From: Tessaracoccus sp.
Lineage (GTDB): Bacteria; Actinomycetota; Actinomycetes; Propionibacteriales; Propionibacteriaceae
Assembly: GCF_016714275.1 (NCBI RefSeq)
Contig: NZ_JADJNP010000001.1
Location: 558,001 to 622,000 of the forward strand
Length of the DNA stretch: 64,000 bases
Direction of reading: 5' to 3'
The notes beneath the pieces were generated by a model, which was not told where the DNA came from, ran no database searches, and worked only from the letters and a program-made list of their open reading frames with translations. Within the stretch, counting starts at the first letter, position 1. Every line of letters begins with the position of its first letter. This document shows, piece after piece, positions 50,956 to 59,968 of the stretch. The position numbers were made by a program, and so were the translations under genes.

Positions 50956-53199
50956 ATGACAGGAAGGCCAAGGATGGCAAAGGGAAAGACGCTCTGGCGA
51001 GGGGCTGTCATCGCGACGGCACTCGCGCTCACCTTCAGCCCAGGACTCGCGTCGGCGGGACCCAAGGACAAAGGGCTCGGGCGCTACGGAACGACACCCA
51101 GCACGGCGCGGAAGGCGGGGGACTACCAGAACCTCGGCAACGGCAAGTGGTTCGTCGAGTTCAACGGGCAGCCGACGGCAGCCGGCGGCAAGAAGGCGAC
51201 CGTGGACAAGACACATCAGGGGTTTGCCAACACCCTGAGGAAGAGCGGGAAGAAGGCGAGTGTCCAGCGCACGTTCACGACGCTGTTCAACGGGGTGACG
51301 GTCTCCGCCGACACCGAGACCGCCCGCAGCCTGACAAGTCTCCCGGGCGTCAAGGCCGTCTACCCGGTCGTCGCCGTCGCGGCGCCGAAGCGCCAGGCGA
51401 GCAAGCCGGCCGCGGCGCAGGCGTTGAAACTCACGGGCGTGGACGTCGCGCAGGGCAAGCTCCGGCTCAGCGGTAAGGGGATAAAGGTCGGCATCATCGA
51501 CTCCGGCGTCGACTACGACCATCCCGACCTCGGCGGCTCCGGCAGGAACGGGAAGACGCCCTTCCCTACCGCCCGCGTGCGGTACGGCTATGACTTCGTC
51601 GGCGATGCCTACAACGCCGATCCGATGTCGCCCACCTATAACCCGACCCTCAAGCCCGACAGGTCTCCCGACGACTGCTCGGGGCACGGCACGAACGTCG
51701 CGGGCATCCTCGGCGCCAACGGAAAGATCAAGGGCGTTGCCCCTCAGGTCACCATCGGCGCCTACCGCGTGCTCGGCTGCAGCGGCTCGACCGACACCGA
51801 CGTCATCCTCGCGGCGCTGGAGCGCGCCCAGCGCGACGGCATGAACGTGATCAACATGAGCATCAGTGCAGGCTTCCAGTCCTGGCCGACCTATCCGACG
51901 TCGGTCGCCTCGGACCGCCTGTGGGAGAGGGGGATCGTCGTGGTGAACGCAGCGGGCAACGACGGCGACCTCTACACGCAGACGTTGGGCTCCCCCGCAG
52001 CGTCCGATAAGGCCATCGCCGTGGCGTCGTTCGACAGCTCGCGGCTCGTGTCGGCGTTCTCCTCGTGGGGCCTCGCGGCGAACCTGGCGCTGAAACCGGA
52101 CCTCGGCGCGCCGGGCGGATCGATCAACTCCCTGCTGCCCGTCGAGCGCGGCGACGGCTACGAAGTGGTCTCCGGCACCTCCATGGCCACACCCCACGTG
52201 GCGGGCGCCGCCGCATTGATGCTGCAGGCCAACCCAAGGCTGCGCCCAGACGACGTACGGACCCGGCTGCAGAACACCGCCGTCCCCGCGAAGTTCCGCG
52301 AGAAGCCCTCTGAAGGCATCCTCGACGCCGCGCACCGGCAGGGCGCGGGCCTGATCCAGGTCGACCGAGCGATCCAGAGCACAACCCTCGTCACGCCGAG
52401 CAAGCTGTCGGCCGGCGAGTCGGCCGACGGCGCGTTCCGCAGGACCCTGACCATCAGCAACACCTCGTCGCGCGCCGCCACCTGGACGTTGTCGAAGCAG
52501 GACGCGGTCTCCACGGACCCCGGAGACTGGCAGAACGAGCTCGTCGCCGTGCGGTACAACAGCAGGGTCGCCTTCTCGACGACGCGAGTCCGGGTCCCGG
52601 CGCGCGGCTCTGCCAAGGTGACCGTGACGATCCAGCCGGACCGCGAGGCCCTGCAGGGCGCCGTCTACTCGGGCTATGTGGTCCTGACCTCCGCGGAGGG
52701 TGCGACGTTGCGGGTGCCGTTTGCGGGCATGGCCGGCGACTACGGCAAGCTGAACGTGTTCCCGAGCGTCGGTGTCGGGATGCCGGCACTCGTCGGGTTG
52801 ATCTGCGGGAAGTGGCGCGGCTCCGACTGCGTCGACCCGAACATGGACGTGTACAACGTCGCCCCTGCGAAGGTGTTCCGCGGCGGCAAGGACCCCGCGA
52901 CGATCGCAACGCACCTGGCCTACCCCCTGCGCCGGCTCACCTTCGAACTGATCCCGGTGGTGAACGGAAAGCCTGACGAACGGAGGAAGGTCGAGGTCAA
53001 GCGCCTCGACTACGTCGGCCGCTCACCGCTGTTCAACCTGTTCTCCTGGGACGGAAAGGTCCCGGACCGGAGAGGCGCGTTTGTGCTCGCCGCCCCGGGC
53101 AGGTACGTCCTGCGTATGACGGCACTCAAGGCCGACGGCGACGGCAACTACCAGAGCTGGACGAGCCCTTCCTTCGCGTTCGACGGGCGTCAGGGATAG
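50956..53199 (+). CDS. Secreted S8 family serine peptidase (subtilase) without PA domain
   Basis: A 747-residue paralogue of the preceding protein, similar over its whole length (same signal-peptide end, KWFVEFNGQPTAAGG, FTTLFNGVTVSADTETA, and C-terminal YVGRSPLFNLFSWDGKVPDRRG). Triad: Asp182 in GIIDSGVDYDHPDL, His244 in SGHGTNVAGILG, Ser409 in VSGTSMATPHVAGAAALML. The PA insert present in the neighbour is missing exactly between SFDSSRLV and SAFSSWGLAA. The GHGTN variant replaces the second His of the usual GHGTH; the catalytic His is kept. ATG 50956 follows a GGGGGG stretch. Confidence 0.93.
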   Translation: MTGRPRMAKGKTLWRGAVIATALALTFSPGLASAGPKDKGLGRYGTTPSTARKAGDYQNLGNGKWFVEFNGQPTAAGGKKATVDKTHQGFANTLRKSGKKASVQRTFTTLFNGVTVSADTETARSLTSLPGVKAVYPVVAVAAPKRQASKPAAAQALKLTGVDVAQGKLRLSGKGIKVGIIDSGVDYDHPDLGGSGRNGKTPFPTARVRYGYDFVGDAYNADPMSPTYNPTLKPDRSPDDCSGHGTNVAGILGANGKIKGVAPQVTIGAYRVLGCSGSTDTDVILAALERAQRDGMNVINMSISAGFQSWPTYPTSVASDRLWERGIVVVNAAGNDGDLYTQTLGSPAASDKAIAVASFDSSRLVSAFSSWGLAANLALKPDLGAPGGSINSLLPVERGDGYEVVSGTSMATPHVAGAAALMLQANPRLRPDDVRTRLQNTAVPAKFREKPSEGILDAAHRQGAGLIQVDRAIQSTTLVTPSKLSAGESADGAFRRTLTISNTSSRAATWTLSKQDAVSTDPGDWQNELVAVRYNSRVAFSTTRVRVPARGSAKVTVTIQPDREALQGAVYSGYVVLTSAEGATLRVPFAGMAGDYGKLNVFPSVGVGMPALVGLICGKWRGSDCVDPNMDVYNVAPAKVFRGGKDPATIATHLAYPLRRLTFELIPVVNGKPDERRKVEVKRLDYVGRSPLFNLFSWDGKVPDRRGAFVLAAPGRYVLRMTALKADGDGNYQSWTSPSFAFDGRQG

Positions 53200-53201
53200 C
53201 T

Positions 53202-53474
53202 CATCCCGGGTAGCCGACCACGTGGCCTCGGTGTTGGGCACTGCGGAGTTCCGTCTTCACCGCCCCTCCGGGAACGACATCCGCGCCACATCGCCGGAGC
53301 GAGACTGATCGCCACAGAGGTCGAATCCGTCGTCGGGGTCACCTCGAACGACATGAACCCCGACTCAGCGCGGGTGAGTTCAGCGTGCACGGGCAGATGC
53401 TTGTCCACGAGCTCGGACTCATCGGCATTGCCGCAGATCAGGTAACCGCCTAACCGGACTTCGCTCATTCGCAC
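53202..53474 (-). pseudogene. Possible antibiotic-biosynthesis-monooxygenase-like (ABM) small protein, damaged C-terminus
   Basis: The first about 45 residues (MSEVRLGGYLICGNADESELVDKHLPVHAELTRAESGFMSFEVTPTTDS) have the look of an ABM-type ferredoxin-like domain. The rest of the frame becomes arginine/proline-rich, without the expected ending, and runs into the end of the convergent subtilase gene. A frameshift near 53310-53350 is possible. It stands 3 bp from the stop side of the LLM oxidoreductase, but upstream of nothing else on that strand. Low certainty; it may be a short real protein. Confidence 0.35.
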
Positions 53475-53477
53475 AAC

Positions 53478-54527
53478 CTAGGCGGGGTCACCCTGAACGG
53501 GGCCCTCCCCGTTCGGCTTCCAGCCGAGGGCGGGGGCCACGTGCGTCGCGAACGACTCCAGCACGTGGAGGTTGTACTCCGGGCCGAGCTGGTTGGGGAT
53601 CGTCAGCATGAGCGTGTCCGCGGCCATGACGGCATCATCGGCGAGGAGTTGCTCGACGAGCCGGTCAGGCGTGTCGGCATAGGTCTTGCCGAAGGTCGAA
53701 CGCATGTCGTCGATGATGCCGATCTGGTCGCGGTCGCCACGCCCCCCGTTGCCGAAGTACGCGGCGTCCAGCTCATGGACGATCGGGAAGACGCTGCGGG
53801 ATACGGATACGCGCGGGGCGCGCGGGTGACCCGCCTCCCGCCAGGCGTCGCGGAACAGCCGGATCTGCTCGGCCTGCAGCTCGTGAAACGGCTGACCCGT
53901 CGCCTCCGTCAGCAGCGTCGAGCTCATCATGTTGAGGCCCATCCGTCCCGCCCAGACGGCGGAGTCGCGGGACCCGCTGCCCCACCAGATGTGTTCGGGC
54001 AGCGTCGCGGAGCGCGGCTCGATGGCAAGCCTGCCGGGAGGAGCCATCCGGGGATCGGCATCGACGACCTTCTCGCCGTTGACCGCCGCCCAGAACCGCG
54101 CGAAGTGGTCGCGCGCGATGTCAGCGCCGCGAGGGTCGGCGGACCCGGTGTAACCGAACGCCTCGTACCCGCGCATCGCGGTCTCCGGCGATCCCCGGCT
54201 CACGCCGAGCGCCACGCGGCCGTCGGCGATGAGGTCGAGCGACGCCGCCTCCTCCGCCAGGTACAGCGGGTTCTCGTAGCGCAGGTCGATGACGCCGGTG
54301 CCGACCTCGATCCGCTTCGTCCGCGCCGCCATCGCCGTCAGCAGCGGAATGGGCGACGCGGCCTGGCGGGCGAAGTGGTGCACACGCACGTAGGCGCCGT
54401 TGACGCCGAGCTCGTCGGCCCCCTCGGCGATCTCAATGGTCTGTTTCAGCATCTCGCCGGCCGTGCGCGTCCGCGACCCAGGTGCTGGCGAGTAATGCCC
54501 GAAGGACAGGAAACCGAAAGCTCTCAC
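53478..54527 (-). CDS. LLM class flavin-dependent oxidoreductase
   Basis: A 349-residue luciferase-like monooxygenase fold. Conserved segments are IAEGADELGVNGAYVRVHHFARQAASPIPLLTAMAARTKRIEVGTGVIDLRYENPLYLAEEAASLDLIADGRVALGVSRG near residues 33-112, and HIWWGSGSRDSAVWAGRMGLNMMSS in the middle. The cofactor may be FMN or F420. The substrate is not evident. It lies between the subtilase pair and the fructanase and is transcribed away from the latter. Confidence 0.88.
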   Translation of the reverse strand: MRAFGFLSFGHYSPAPGSRTRTAGEMLKQTIEIAEGADELGVNGAYVRVHHFARQAASPIPLLTAMAARTKRIEVGTGVIDLRYENPLYLAEEAASLDLIADGRVALGVSRGSPETAMRGYEAFGYTGSADPRGADIARDHFARFWAAVNGEKVVDADPRMAPPGRLAIEPRSATLPEHIWWGSGSRDSAVWAGRMGLNMMSSTLLTEATGQPFHELQAEQIRLFRDAWREAGHPRAPRVSVSRSVFPIVHELDAAYFGNGGRGDRDQIGIIDDMRSTFGKTYADTPDRLVEQLLADDAVMAADTLMLTIPNQLGPEYNLHVLESFATHVAPALGWKPNGEGPVQGDPA

Positions 54528-54701
54528 ATCGACTCCAACGAGCGGGGCTCTCAGATCATTCCCAATGTGATAGAAAATTCAACGATCTACCTTGGTTGGT
54601 TACACAGGTTAGGTCCTTGACCGGCTTTGGGGCCCCACTTAGCGTCGGCTCCGACACCGGCGTCATCCCACCACCGTCGGTGATCGGAGAAGGAGTAACA
54701 C

Positions 54702-57365
54702 ATGCTACGTCCCCGCCGCGCCTGGCGAACCGCCACGGCCGCGCTCATCATCGGCGGCCTCGCCGCTTCGGCGATCGCCTCGCCGACCGCGGCCGGCCCG
54801 GTCAATCCGGCCGATCAGCAGTACCGCCCGCTCTACCACTTCACCCCGAAGAAGAACTGGATGAACGACCCCAACGGCATGGTCTATGTCGACGGGACCT
54901 ACCACCTGTTCTACCAGCACAACCCCTACGGAACGACATGGGGCAACATGAGCTGGGGACACGCCACCAGCACCGACCTGCTCACGTGGAAGGAGCAGCC
55001 GATCGCCATCCCGCAGACGCTGAACGACGACGGCCGCTCGATCGAGGACATCTTCTCCGGCTCGATCGTGATCGACACGCACAACAGCGCCGGCTTCAAG
55101 AAGAGCCGCAAGGGGCCCGCTCCCCTCGTGGCGGTCTATACCTCCGCGTACACGGATCAGCACCCGACGCTGGCGGGCAGGCAGGCGCAGTCGCTCGCCT
55201 ACAGCCTCGACAACGGCAAGACGTGGACCAAGTACGCCTACAACCCGGTCCTCGACCGCTCGTCCGCGAACTTCCGCGACCCGAAGGTGTTCTGGTACGA
55301 GGGAAAGAAGGGCTCCTACTGGGTGATGGTCGCCGTCGAGGCCACTGAGCACAAGGTCGTCATCTACAAGTCGAACAACCTCAAGGACTGGACGCACCTC
55401 TCCGACTTCGGTCCTGCCAACTCCACCGCCGGCATCTGGGAGTGCCCGGATCTGTTCGAACTCGCTGTCGACGGAAACCCGAGGAAGACCAAGTGGGTCA
55501 TGGTCGTCAACCTCAACCCCGGCGCGGTAGGAGGAGGCTCAGGCGGCCAGTACTTCGTCGGAAACTTCGACGGCACGACGTTCACCAGCGAGTCGACGGT
55601 GACGTCGCACGCGCTTCCGCAGGGCACCGTCTTCGACGACTTCGAGGGCGGCTACGACAAGTGGACCGTCGCCAATGAGCCCGGCAACTGGAAGAACGGT
55701 CCCTGGGGCGATGCGCCCGCGCAGGGCACGCTCCCGGATCAGAGCCCCGTCAGCGGGTTCGAGGGCAACGGGCTCGTCAACGGCTTCCTCGACCACGACT
55801 GGCCCATCGGCACCATGACGTCCGACGAGTTCACCATCAGCTCCCCGCACATCAACTTCCTCGTCGGCGGCGGCCGCCACCCGTGGGTTGAGGGGGCACA
55901 GCTCGGCAACGAGGCCCCCGCGGGCGCCGAGGTGCTTTTCGACTTCGAGCAGGGCCAACCCATCACCGGCCAGGGCTGGACCGTCAGCGGCGACTTCACC
56001 GCCGATCGCAATCCCTCCAACGCCGGCGGCGACTACTACAAGGGCGAATGGCGGATCAACACCTGGGAGGGCGGCCCGAAGGGCGACGACAACGTCGGCA
56101 CCCTCACCTCGCCGTCGTTCACCATCGACAAGGACTACGTGTCGATGCTCGTCGGTGGCGGCAAGCGCACCGACGGGTCGCTCGCGGCGCAACTGGTCGT
56201 CGACGGGCAGGTCGTGCGGACCGCGACCGGCCAGAACGACGGCGCCCTGAACTGGCAGGCGTGGGACGTCGCGGACCTGAAGGGCAAGTCCGCCCAGCTC
56301 CGCATCAACGACCAGGCCACCGGCGGATGGGGCCACCTCACGCTGGACCACGTCGTCCAGGCCGACGAGCCTGCGCAGGTGCGCTCGGGCGCGACGGCGA
56401 TCAACCTCGTCGTCGACGGCGAGGTCGTGCGCAGCGCGACCGGCAACAACAGCGAGACCCTCAACTGGGCCTCGTGGGACGTGTCGGACCTCCGGGGCAA
56501 GAAGGCGGAGCTTCAGATCGTCGACAACAACCGCGCAGGCTGGGGTCACATCCTCGTCGACCACATCATGTTCGGCGACCAGGAGGCGCGCAGCCGCCTC
56601 GAGGCCTACGACTGGCTGGACTGGGGCCGCGACTACTACGCGACCGTGAGCTACAGCAACGTCGGCGGCGTGAAGGGCCGCGTCATGCAGGGCTGGATGA
56701 ACAACTGGGACTACGCCCAGGACATCCCCACCTCGACCTGGCGCAGCTCGATGACGCTGCCCCGCACCGTGAAGCTCGTCTCCACGCCGAAGGGCCCGCG
56801 CCTGCAGCAGTCCGTCATCGGGCAGCTCGACACGCGGCTGGACAAGCGCAAGGCACGGTCGGTGAAGGGGAAGACCCTGCGGTCCGGCACCACCCCGCTG
56901 GGCCTGAGCGGCGACGTCGTCAAGCTCGACGTCGTGCTGCGGCCCGGCAGCGCCGACACCCTCGGCCTGCGCGTGTATGGCAACCGTGAGCACGGGACGC
57001 TGATCGGGTACGACGCCACGAGTGGTCGCCTTTTCATCGACCGCACCAACTCGGGCACCACCGACTTCGCCGCGAACTTCGCGTCCGTGCAGGAACTGCC
57101 GGTGACGAAGAAGGTCACGAAGCCGGGCAAGAAGTCCACGCACAAGCGCGGGCACAAGGCCACGAAGACGAGCACCGTCGCCTTCACCGTCTACCTCGAC
57201 CGCGCGTCGGTCGAGCTGTTCACCGCCGACGGCCTGGGCACCATGACCGATCAGGTGTTCCCCGACAAGGGCGCCACCCGAATCGACGGCTTCGCCACAG
57301 GAGGGAAGGGCGAGATCGTTTCGCTGAAGGTGACGCCGGTCAAGCCGACCATGTGGAAGAAGTGA
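54702..57365 (+). CDS. Secreted GH32 fructan hydrolase (levanase/exo-inulinase type) with inserted beta-domains
   Basis: An 887-residue exported enzyme; the signal peptide ends near residue 31. GH32 catalytic residues: Asp56 in NWMNDPNGM (nucleophile), Asp193 in NFRDPKVFW (transition-state stabiliser) and Glu247 in IWECPDLFEL (acid/base). After FTSESTVTS (about residue 300) an insert of about 320 residues follows, containing DDFEGGYDKW/FDFEQGQPITGQGW repeats and two copies of VVDG-VVR-ATG...LNW-WDV-DL-GK. The propeller then resumes at YDWLDWGRDYYATVSY and IPTSTWRSSMTLPRTVKL. A Lys-rich loop (KKVTKPGKKSTHKRGHK) interrupts the C-terminal beta-sandwich. It should release fructose from levan, inulin or sucrose-type substrates outside the cell. 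Confidence 0.9.
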   Translation: MLRPRRAWRTATAALIIGGLAASAIASPTAAGPVNPADQQYRPLYHFTPKKNWMNDPNGMVYVDGTYHLFYQHNPYGTTWGNMSWGHATSTDLLTWKEQPIAIPQTLNDDGRSIEDIFSGSIVIDTHNSAGFKKSRKGPAPLVAVYTSAYTDQHPTLAGRQAQSLAYSLDNGKTWTKYAYNPVLDRSSANFRDPKVFWYEGKKGSYWVMVAVEATEHKVVIYKSNNLKDWTHLSDFGPANSTAGIWECPDLFELAVDGNPRKTKWVMVVNLNPGAVGGGSGGQYFVGNFDGTTFTSESTVTSHALPQGTVFDDFEGGYDKWTVANEPGNWKNGPWGDAPAQGTLPDQSPVSGFEGNGLVNGFLDHDWPIGTMTSDEFTISSPHINFLVGGGRHPWVEGAQLGNEAPAGAEVLFDFEQGQPITGQGWTVSGDFTADRNPSNAGGDYYKGEWRINTWEGGPKGDDNVGTLTSPSFTIDKDYVSMLVGGGKRTDGSLAAQLVVDGQVVRTATGQNDGALNWQAWDVADLKGKSAQLRINDQATGGWGHLTLDHVVQADEPAQVRSGATAINLVVDGEVVRSATGNNSETLNWASWDVSDLRGKKAELQIVDNNRAGWGHILVDHIMFGDQEARSRLEAYDWLDWGRDYYATVSYSNVGGVKGRVMQGWMNNWDYAQDIPTSTWRSSMTLPRTVKLVSTPKGPRLQQSVIGQLDTRLDKRKARSVKGKTLRSGTTPLGLSGDVVKLDVVLRPGSADTLGLRVYGNREHGTLIGYDATSGRLFIDRTNSGTTDFAANFASVQELPVTKKVTKPGKKSTHKRGHKATKTSTVAFTVYLDRASVELFTADGLGTMTDQVFPDKGATRIDGFATGGKGEIVSLKVTPVKPTMWKK

Positions 57366-57393
57366 CCCGACGGCAGAGCCGGTAGGCGACAAA

Positions 57394-57428
57394 GAACCGG
57401 GCAGGAGCGTGCAGCTCCTGCCCGGTTC
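57394..57428. terminator. Terminator after the GH32 gene
   Basis: GAACCGGGCAGGAGC and GCTCCTGCCCGGTTC form a perfect 15-bp stem with a 5-nt loop, 28 bp after the GH32 stop. Confidence 0.88.
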
Positions 57429-57444
57429 GTCGTGTCGAGCGCTA

Positions 57445-57604
57445 GGAAGTACTGATCAATGGGGTGCCGAGCGAGGACGTGCCAGGCGGGATGAGCTGGG
57501 CTCTCAAGATCTGAGGGTGCTATTGGACATAACGCCGAAGATGTTGAGAGTTCAGATCGCCCGCCTGGTGCGCCGCAGCCGGTGCCCGATTGATCAGTGC
57601 TTCC
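57445..57604. mobile_element. MITE-like element copy 2, flanked by CTAG
   Basis: About 160 bp, nearly identical to copy 1 (28100-28260), with ends GGAAGTACTGATCAAT and ATTGATCAGTGCTTCC; CTAG lies at 57442-57445 and 57605-57608. The right CTAG provides the TAG stop of the minus-strand aldolase gene. The element has no coding capacity. High identity over 29 kb distance shows recent spread or homogenisation. Confidence 0.85.
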
Positions 57605-58630
57605 CTAGTTGCCGATCGAGGTGCCGGCGGAGCGGAGCTGCTCGCAGGCCTCGCGGATGCGGGCGGCCATGCCGGACTCGGCGGCCTTGCCCCATGCACG
57701 CGGGTCGTAGGCCTTCTTGTTGCCGACCTCGCCGTCGATCTTCAGCACGCCGTCGTAGTTGCGGAACATGTGGTCCACGACGGGGCGGGTGAAGGCGTAC
57801 TGCGTGTCCGTGTCGATGTTCATCTTGATGACACCGTAGTCGACAGCGTCGGAGATCTCCTGCGCGGTGGAGCCGGAGCCACCGTGGAACACCAGGTCGA
57901 ACGGCGATTCCTTGCCGTACTTGGCGCCGACGGCGTCTTGGATCTCCTTGAGCACCTCGGGACGCAGCTTTACGGCGCCCGGCTTGTACACGCCGTGCAC
58001 GTTGCCGAAGGTGAGCGCCGTGATGTAGCGGCCCTTCTCACCCAGGCCGAGGACCTCGACGGTGCGGAGGCCGTCCTCGATGGTGGTGTACAGCTTGTCG
58101 TTGATCTCCGCCTTCACGCCGTCCTCTTCGCCGCCGACGACGCCGACCTCGATCTCGAGGATGATGCGCGCCTTCGACGTGCGGGCAAGGAGCTCGTCGG
58201 CGATCTGGAGGTTCTCCTCCATCGGCACCGCGGAGCCGTCCCACATGTGCGACTGGAACAGGGGCAGTTCGCCGCGGGCGACGCGCTCCTCGGAGATCGC
58301 GAGCAGCGGCCGGACGAAGCTGTCCAGCTTGTCCTTCGGGCAGTGGTCGGTGTGCAACGCGACGGTGATCGGGTAGTTCTTCGCGACCTCCTGGGCGTAC
58401 ACGGCGAAGGCGGCTGCACCGGTGACCTTGTCCTTGATCGTCGGGCCCGAGAAGTACTCGGCGCCACCGGTCGAGACCTGGAGGATGCCGTCGGAGCCGG
58501 CCTCGGTGAAGCCCTGGAGGGCAGCGTTCAGGGTCTGCGACGACGAGACGTTGATGGCCGGGTAGGCAAACTTGCCCGCCTTGGCCCGATCGATCATCTC
58601 CGCATAGACCTCAGGAGTTGCAACTGGCAT
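57605..58630 (-). CDS. fbaA: Class II fructose-bisphosphate aldolase
   Basis: A 341-residue zinc-dependent aldolase of glycolysis/gluconeogenesis. Zinc and substrate motifs are ITVALHTDHCPKDKLDSF near residue 90 (His pair and the catalytic Asp), ARIILEIEVGVVGGEEDG, LTFGNVHGVYKPG and DLVFHGGSGSTAQEI, followed by GVIKMNIDTDTQYAFTR. The N-terminus YPAINVSSSQTLNAALQGFTEA is typical of the long class IIA type. The TAG stop coincides with the CTAG at the edge of MITE copy 2. It may also process ketose phosphates from the neighbouring sugar pathways. Confidence 0.94.
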   Translation of the reverse strand: MPVATPEVYAEMIDRAKAGKFAYPAINVSSSQTLNAALQGFTEAGSDGILQVSTGGAEYFSGPTIKDKVTGAAAFAVYAQEVAKNYPITVALHTDHCPKDKLDSFVRPLLAISEERVARGELPLFQSHMWDGSAVPMEENLQIADELLARTSKARIILEIEVGVVGGEEDGVKAEINDKLYTTIEDGLRTVEVLGLGEKGRYITALTFGNVHGVYKPGAVKLRPEVLKEIQDAVGAKYGKESPFDLVFHGGSGSTAQEISDAVDYGVIKMNIDTDTQYAFTRPVVDHMFRNYDGVLKIDGEVGNKKAYDPRAWGKAAESGMAARIREACEQLRSAGTSIGN

Positions 58631-58676
58631 GGAAGCCCCTTTTCTCGTGTGTAACCTGACGGTTTCGCCAACGGGG

Positions 58677-59858
58677 TCACCCTATCGCGAGAGGACTGTC
58701 CGTTGGGAGGCCGGGGTCCAAGTAGTCCACGATCTCCCTGCCTACTCGGGCGAGCAGCGCCGCCGCGTTGCGCATGCAGCTGGCGGGATCTGGCTCGATG
58801 TCCGTGAGGGCCCAGATGCGGTCAAAGGGCACCGAATCCCGCTCTGCGGCGCTCAGCGCCGCGCGTCCACACACCGCCAGAACCACCGGCACTCCCAGCT
58901 CCCGGGCCCGCACGGCGACCCCCACGGGTGTCTTGCCTCCCAGGCTCTGACCGTCAAGGCTGCCCTCCCCCGTGATGACGACATCGGCCCCGCGCACGGC
59001 GCGGTCGAGCCCGACCAGCTCCATCACGACGCGCGCGCCCGCGCGCTGCACGCCGCCCACGAGGAGAGTTGCGTAGCCGACGCCACCGGCCGCCCCGGCC
59101 CCCGGCTCGTCGGCGACGCGCCGCGCCGACTCGCCCCGCGCGGCCGCCAGTGCCTCGACGAGCCGCCCGAGGTTCGCCTCCAAGAGCGTGACCTCCCTGG
59201 GATCCGCCCCCTTCTGGGGTGCAAAGACGGCAGCGGTGCCCCGCGGCCCGAGGAGCGGGTTCGTGACGTCCGCGGCAAGGATCAACTCGACGTCGGCCAG
59301 GCGGGAATCCAGCCCGCCGAGGTCGACGGAGCCGAGCTCTCCCAGGCCGCCACCGCCGTCCGGGACCGCATTCCCGGCAGCATCCAGGAGGCGCGCCCCC
59401 AAGGCGGCGAGCATCCCCGCGCCGCCATCGGTATTCGCACTGCCCCCCACGCCGAGGACGATCCGCCGACAGCCCAGGTCGAGCGCGCCGGCGATCAACT
59501 CCCCCGTTCCACGGCTCGAGGCCCGGAGCGCATCGAAGGCCGGCTGGCCTTCTGCGTTCCTCGGAAGCGTGCCGAGGCCGGACGCGGCGGCCATCTCGAT
59601 CACGGCAGTCGCGGAGGCCGCGTCCACCGCGATCGTCGCCTCGACCACGCCGCCCAGCGGGCCATGAACAGACACCCGGACCGGACGGTACCCGGCGCTC
59701 AGCGCGGCATCCACCGTGCCTTCCCCGCCGTCGGCCATCGGCACCCCGACGATCTCCGCGTCCAGCCCGCCATCGGCAAGAGCACGCGAAAGCCCCGTGA
59801 CTACCTCACCGGCCTCCAGGGAACCCTTGAACTTGTCGGGAGCGATCACGATGCGCAT
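58677..59858 (-). CDS. Glycerate kinase (type 1, GlxK/GarK family)
   Basis: A 393-residue kinase that phosphorylates D-glycerate. MRIVIAPDKFKGSLEAGEVV and GVPMADGGEGTVDAAL open the protein; IVLGVGGSANTDGGAGMLAALGARLLD, LAADVTNPLLGPRGTAAVFAPQKGA and VVITGEGSLDGQSLGGKTPVGVA are the family core motifs. ATG 59858 matches the family start; GTG 59864 is an alternative. It is preceded upstream by the minimal MITE-like hairpin and lies next to the aldolase, both in triose/C3 metabolism. Confidence 0.92.
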   Translation of the reverse strand: MRIVIAPDKFKGSLEAGEVVTGLSRALADGGLDAEIVGVPMADGGEGTVDAALSAGYRPVRVSVHGPLGGVVEATIAVDAASATAVIEMAAASGLGTLPRNAEGQPAFDALRASSRGTGELIAGALDLGCRRIVLGVGGSANTDGGAGMLAALGARLLDAAGNAVPDGGGGLGELGSVDLGGLDSRLADVELILAADVTNPLLGPRGTAAVFAPQKGADPREVTLLEANLGRLVEALAAARGESARRVADEPGAGAAGGVGYATLLVGGVQRAGARVVMELVGLDRAVRGADVVITGEGSLDGQSLGGKTPVGVAVRARELGVPVVLAVCGRAALSAAERDSVPFDRIWALTDIEPDPASCMRNAAALLARVGREIVDYLDPGLPTDSPLAIG

Positions 59859-59946
59859 GGGCACATTCCACCACGCACCTCCGAGATCAGACGGGCAAAT
59901 GTCTGGTTTGTCACAGCCCCTCCCGGCCGCTCGACCGGGTCCCTAA

Positions 59947-59968
59947 GGAAGCACTGATCACTGCTTCC
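59947..59968. repeat. Minimal MITE-like repeat copy 4 (two inverted repeats back to back)
   Basis: GGAAGCACTGATCACTGCTTCC consists only of the two termini of the MITE family joined, flanked by CTAA on the left and CTATA on the right. The adjacent CTA gives the TAG stop of the minus-strand gene at 59968. It can be a strong internal deletion derivative or a simple terminator from which the family ends derive. Confidence 0.6.

Noticed and set aside
50917..52914. 665-codon minus-strand frame opposite the second subtilase
   Set aside because: The plus-strand frame has an intact catalytic triad and signal peptide; the antisense frame has no motifs and arises from GC-rich third positions.
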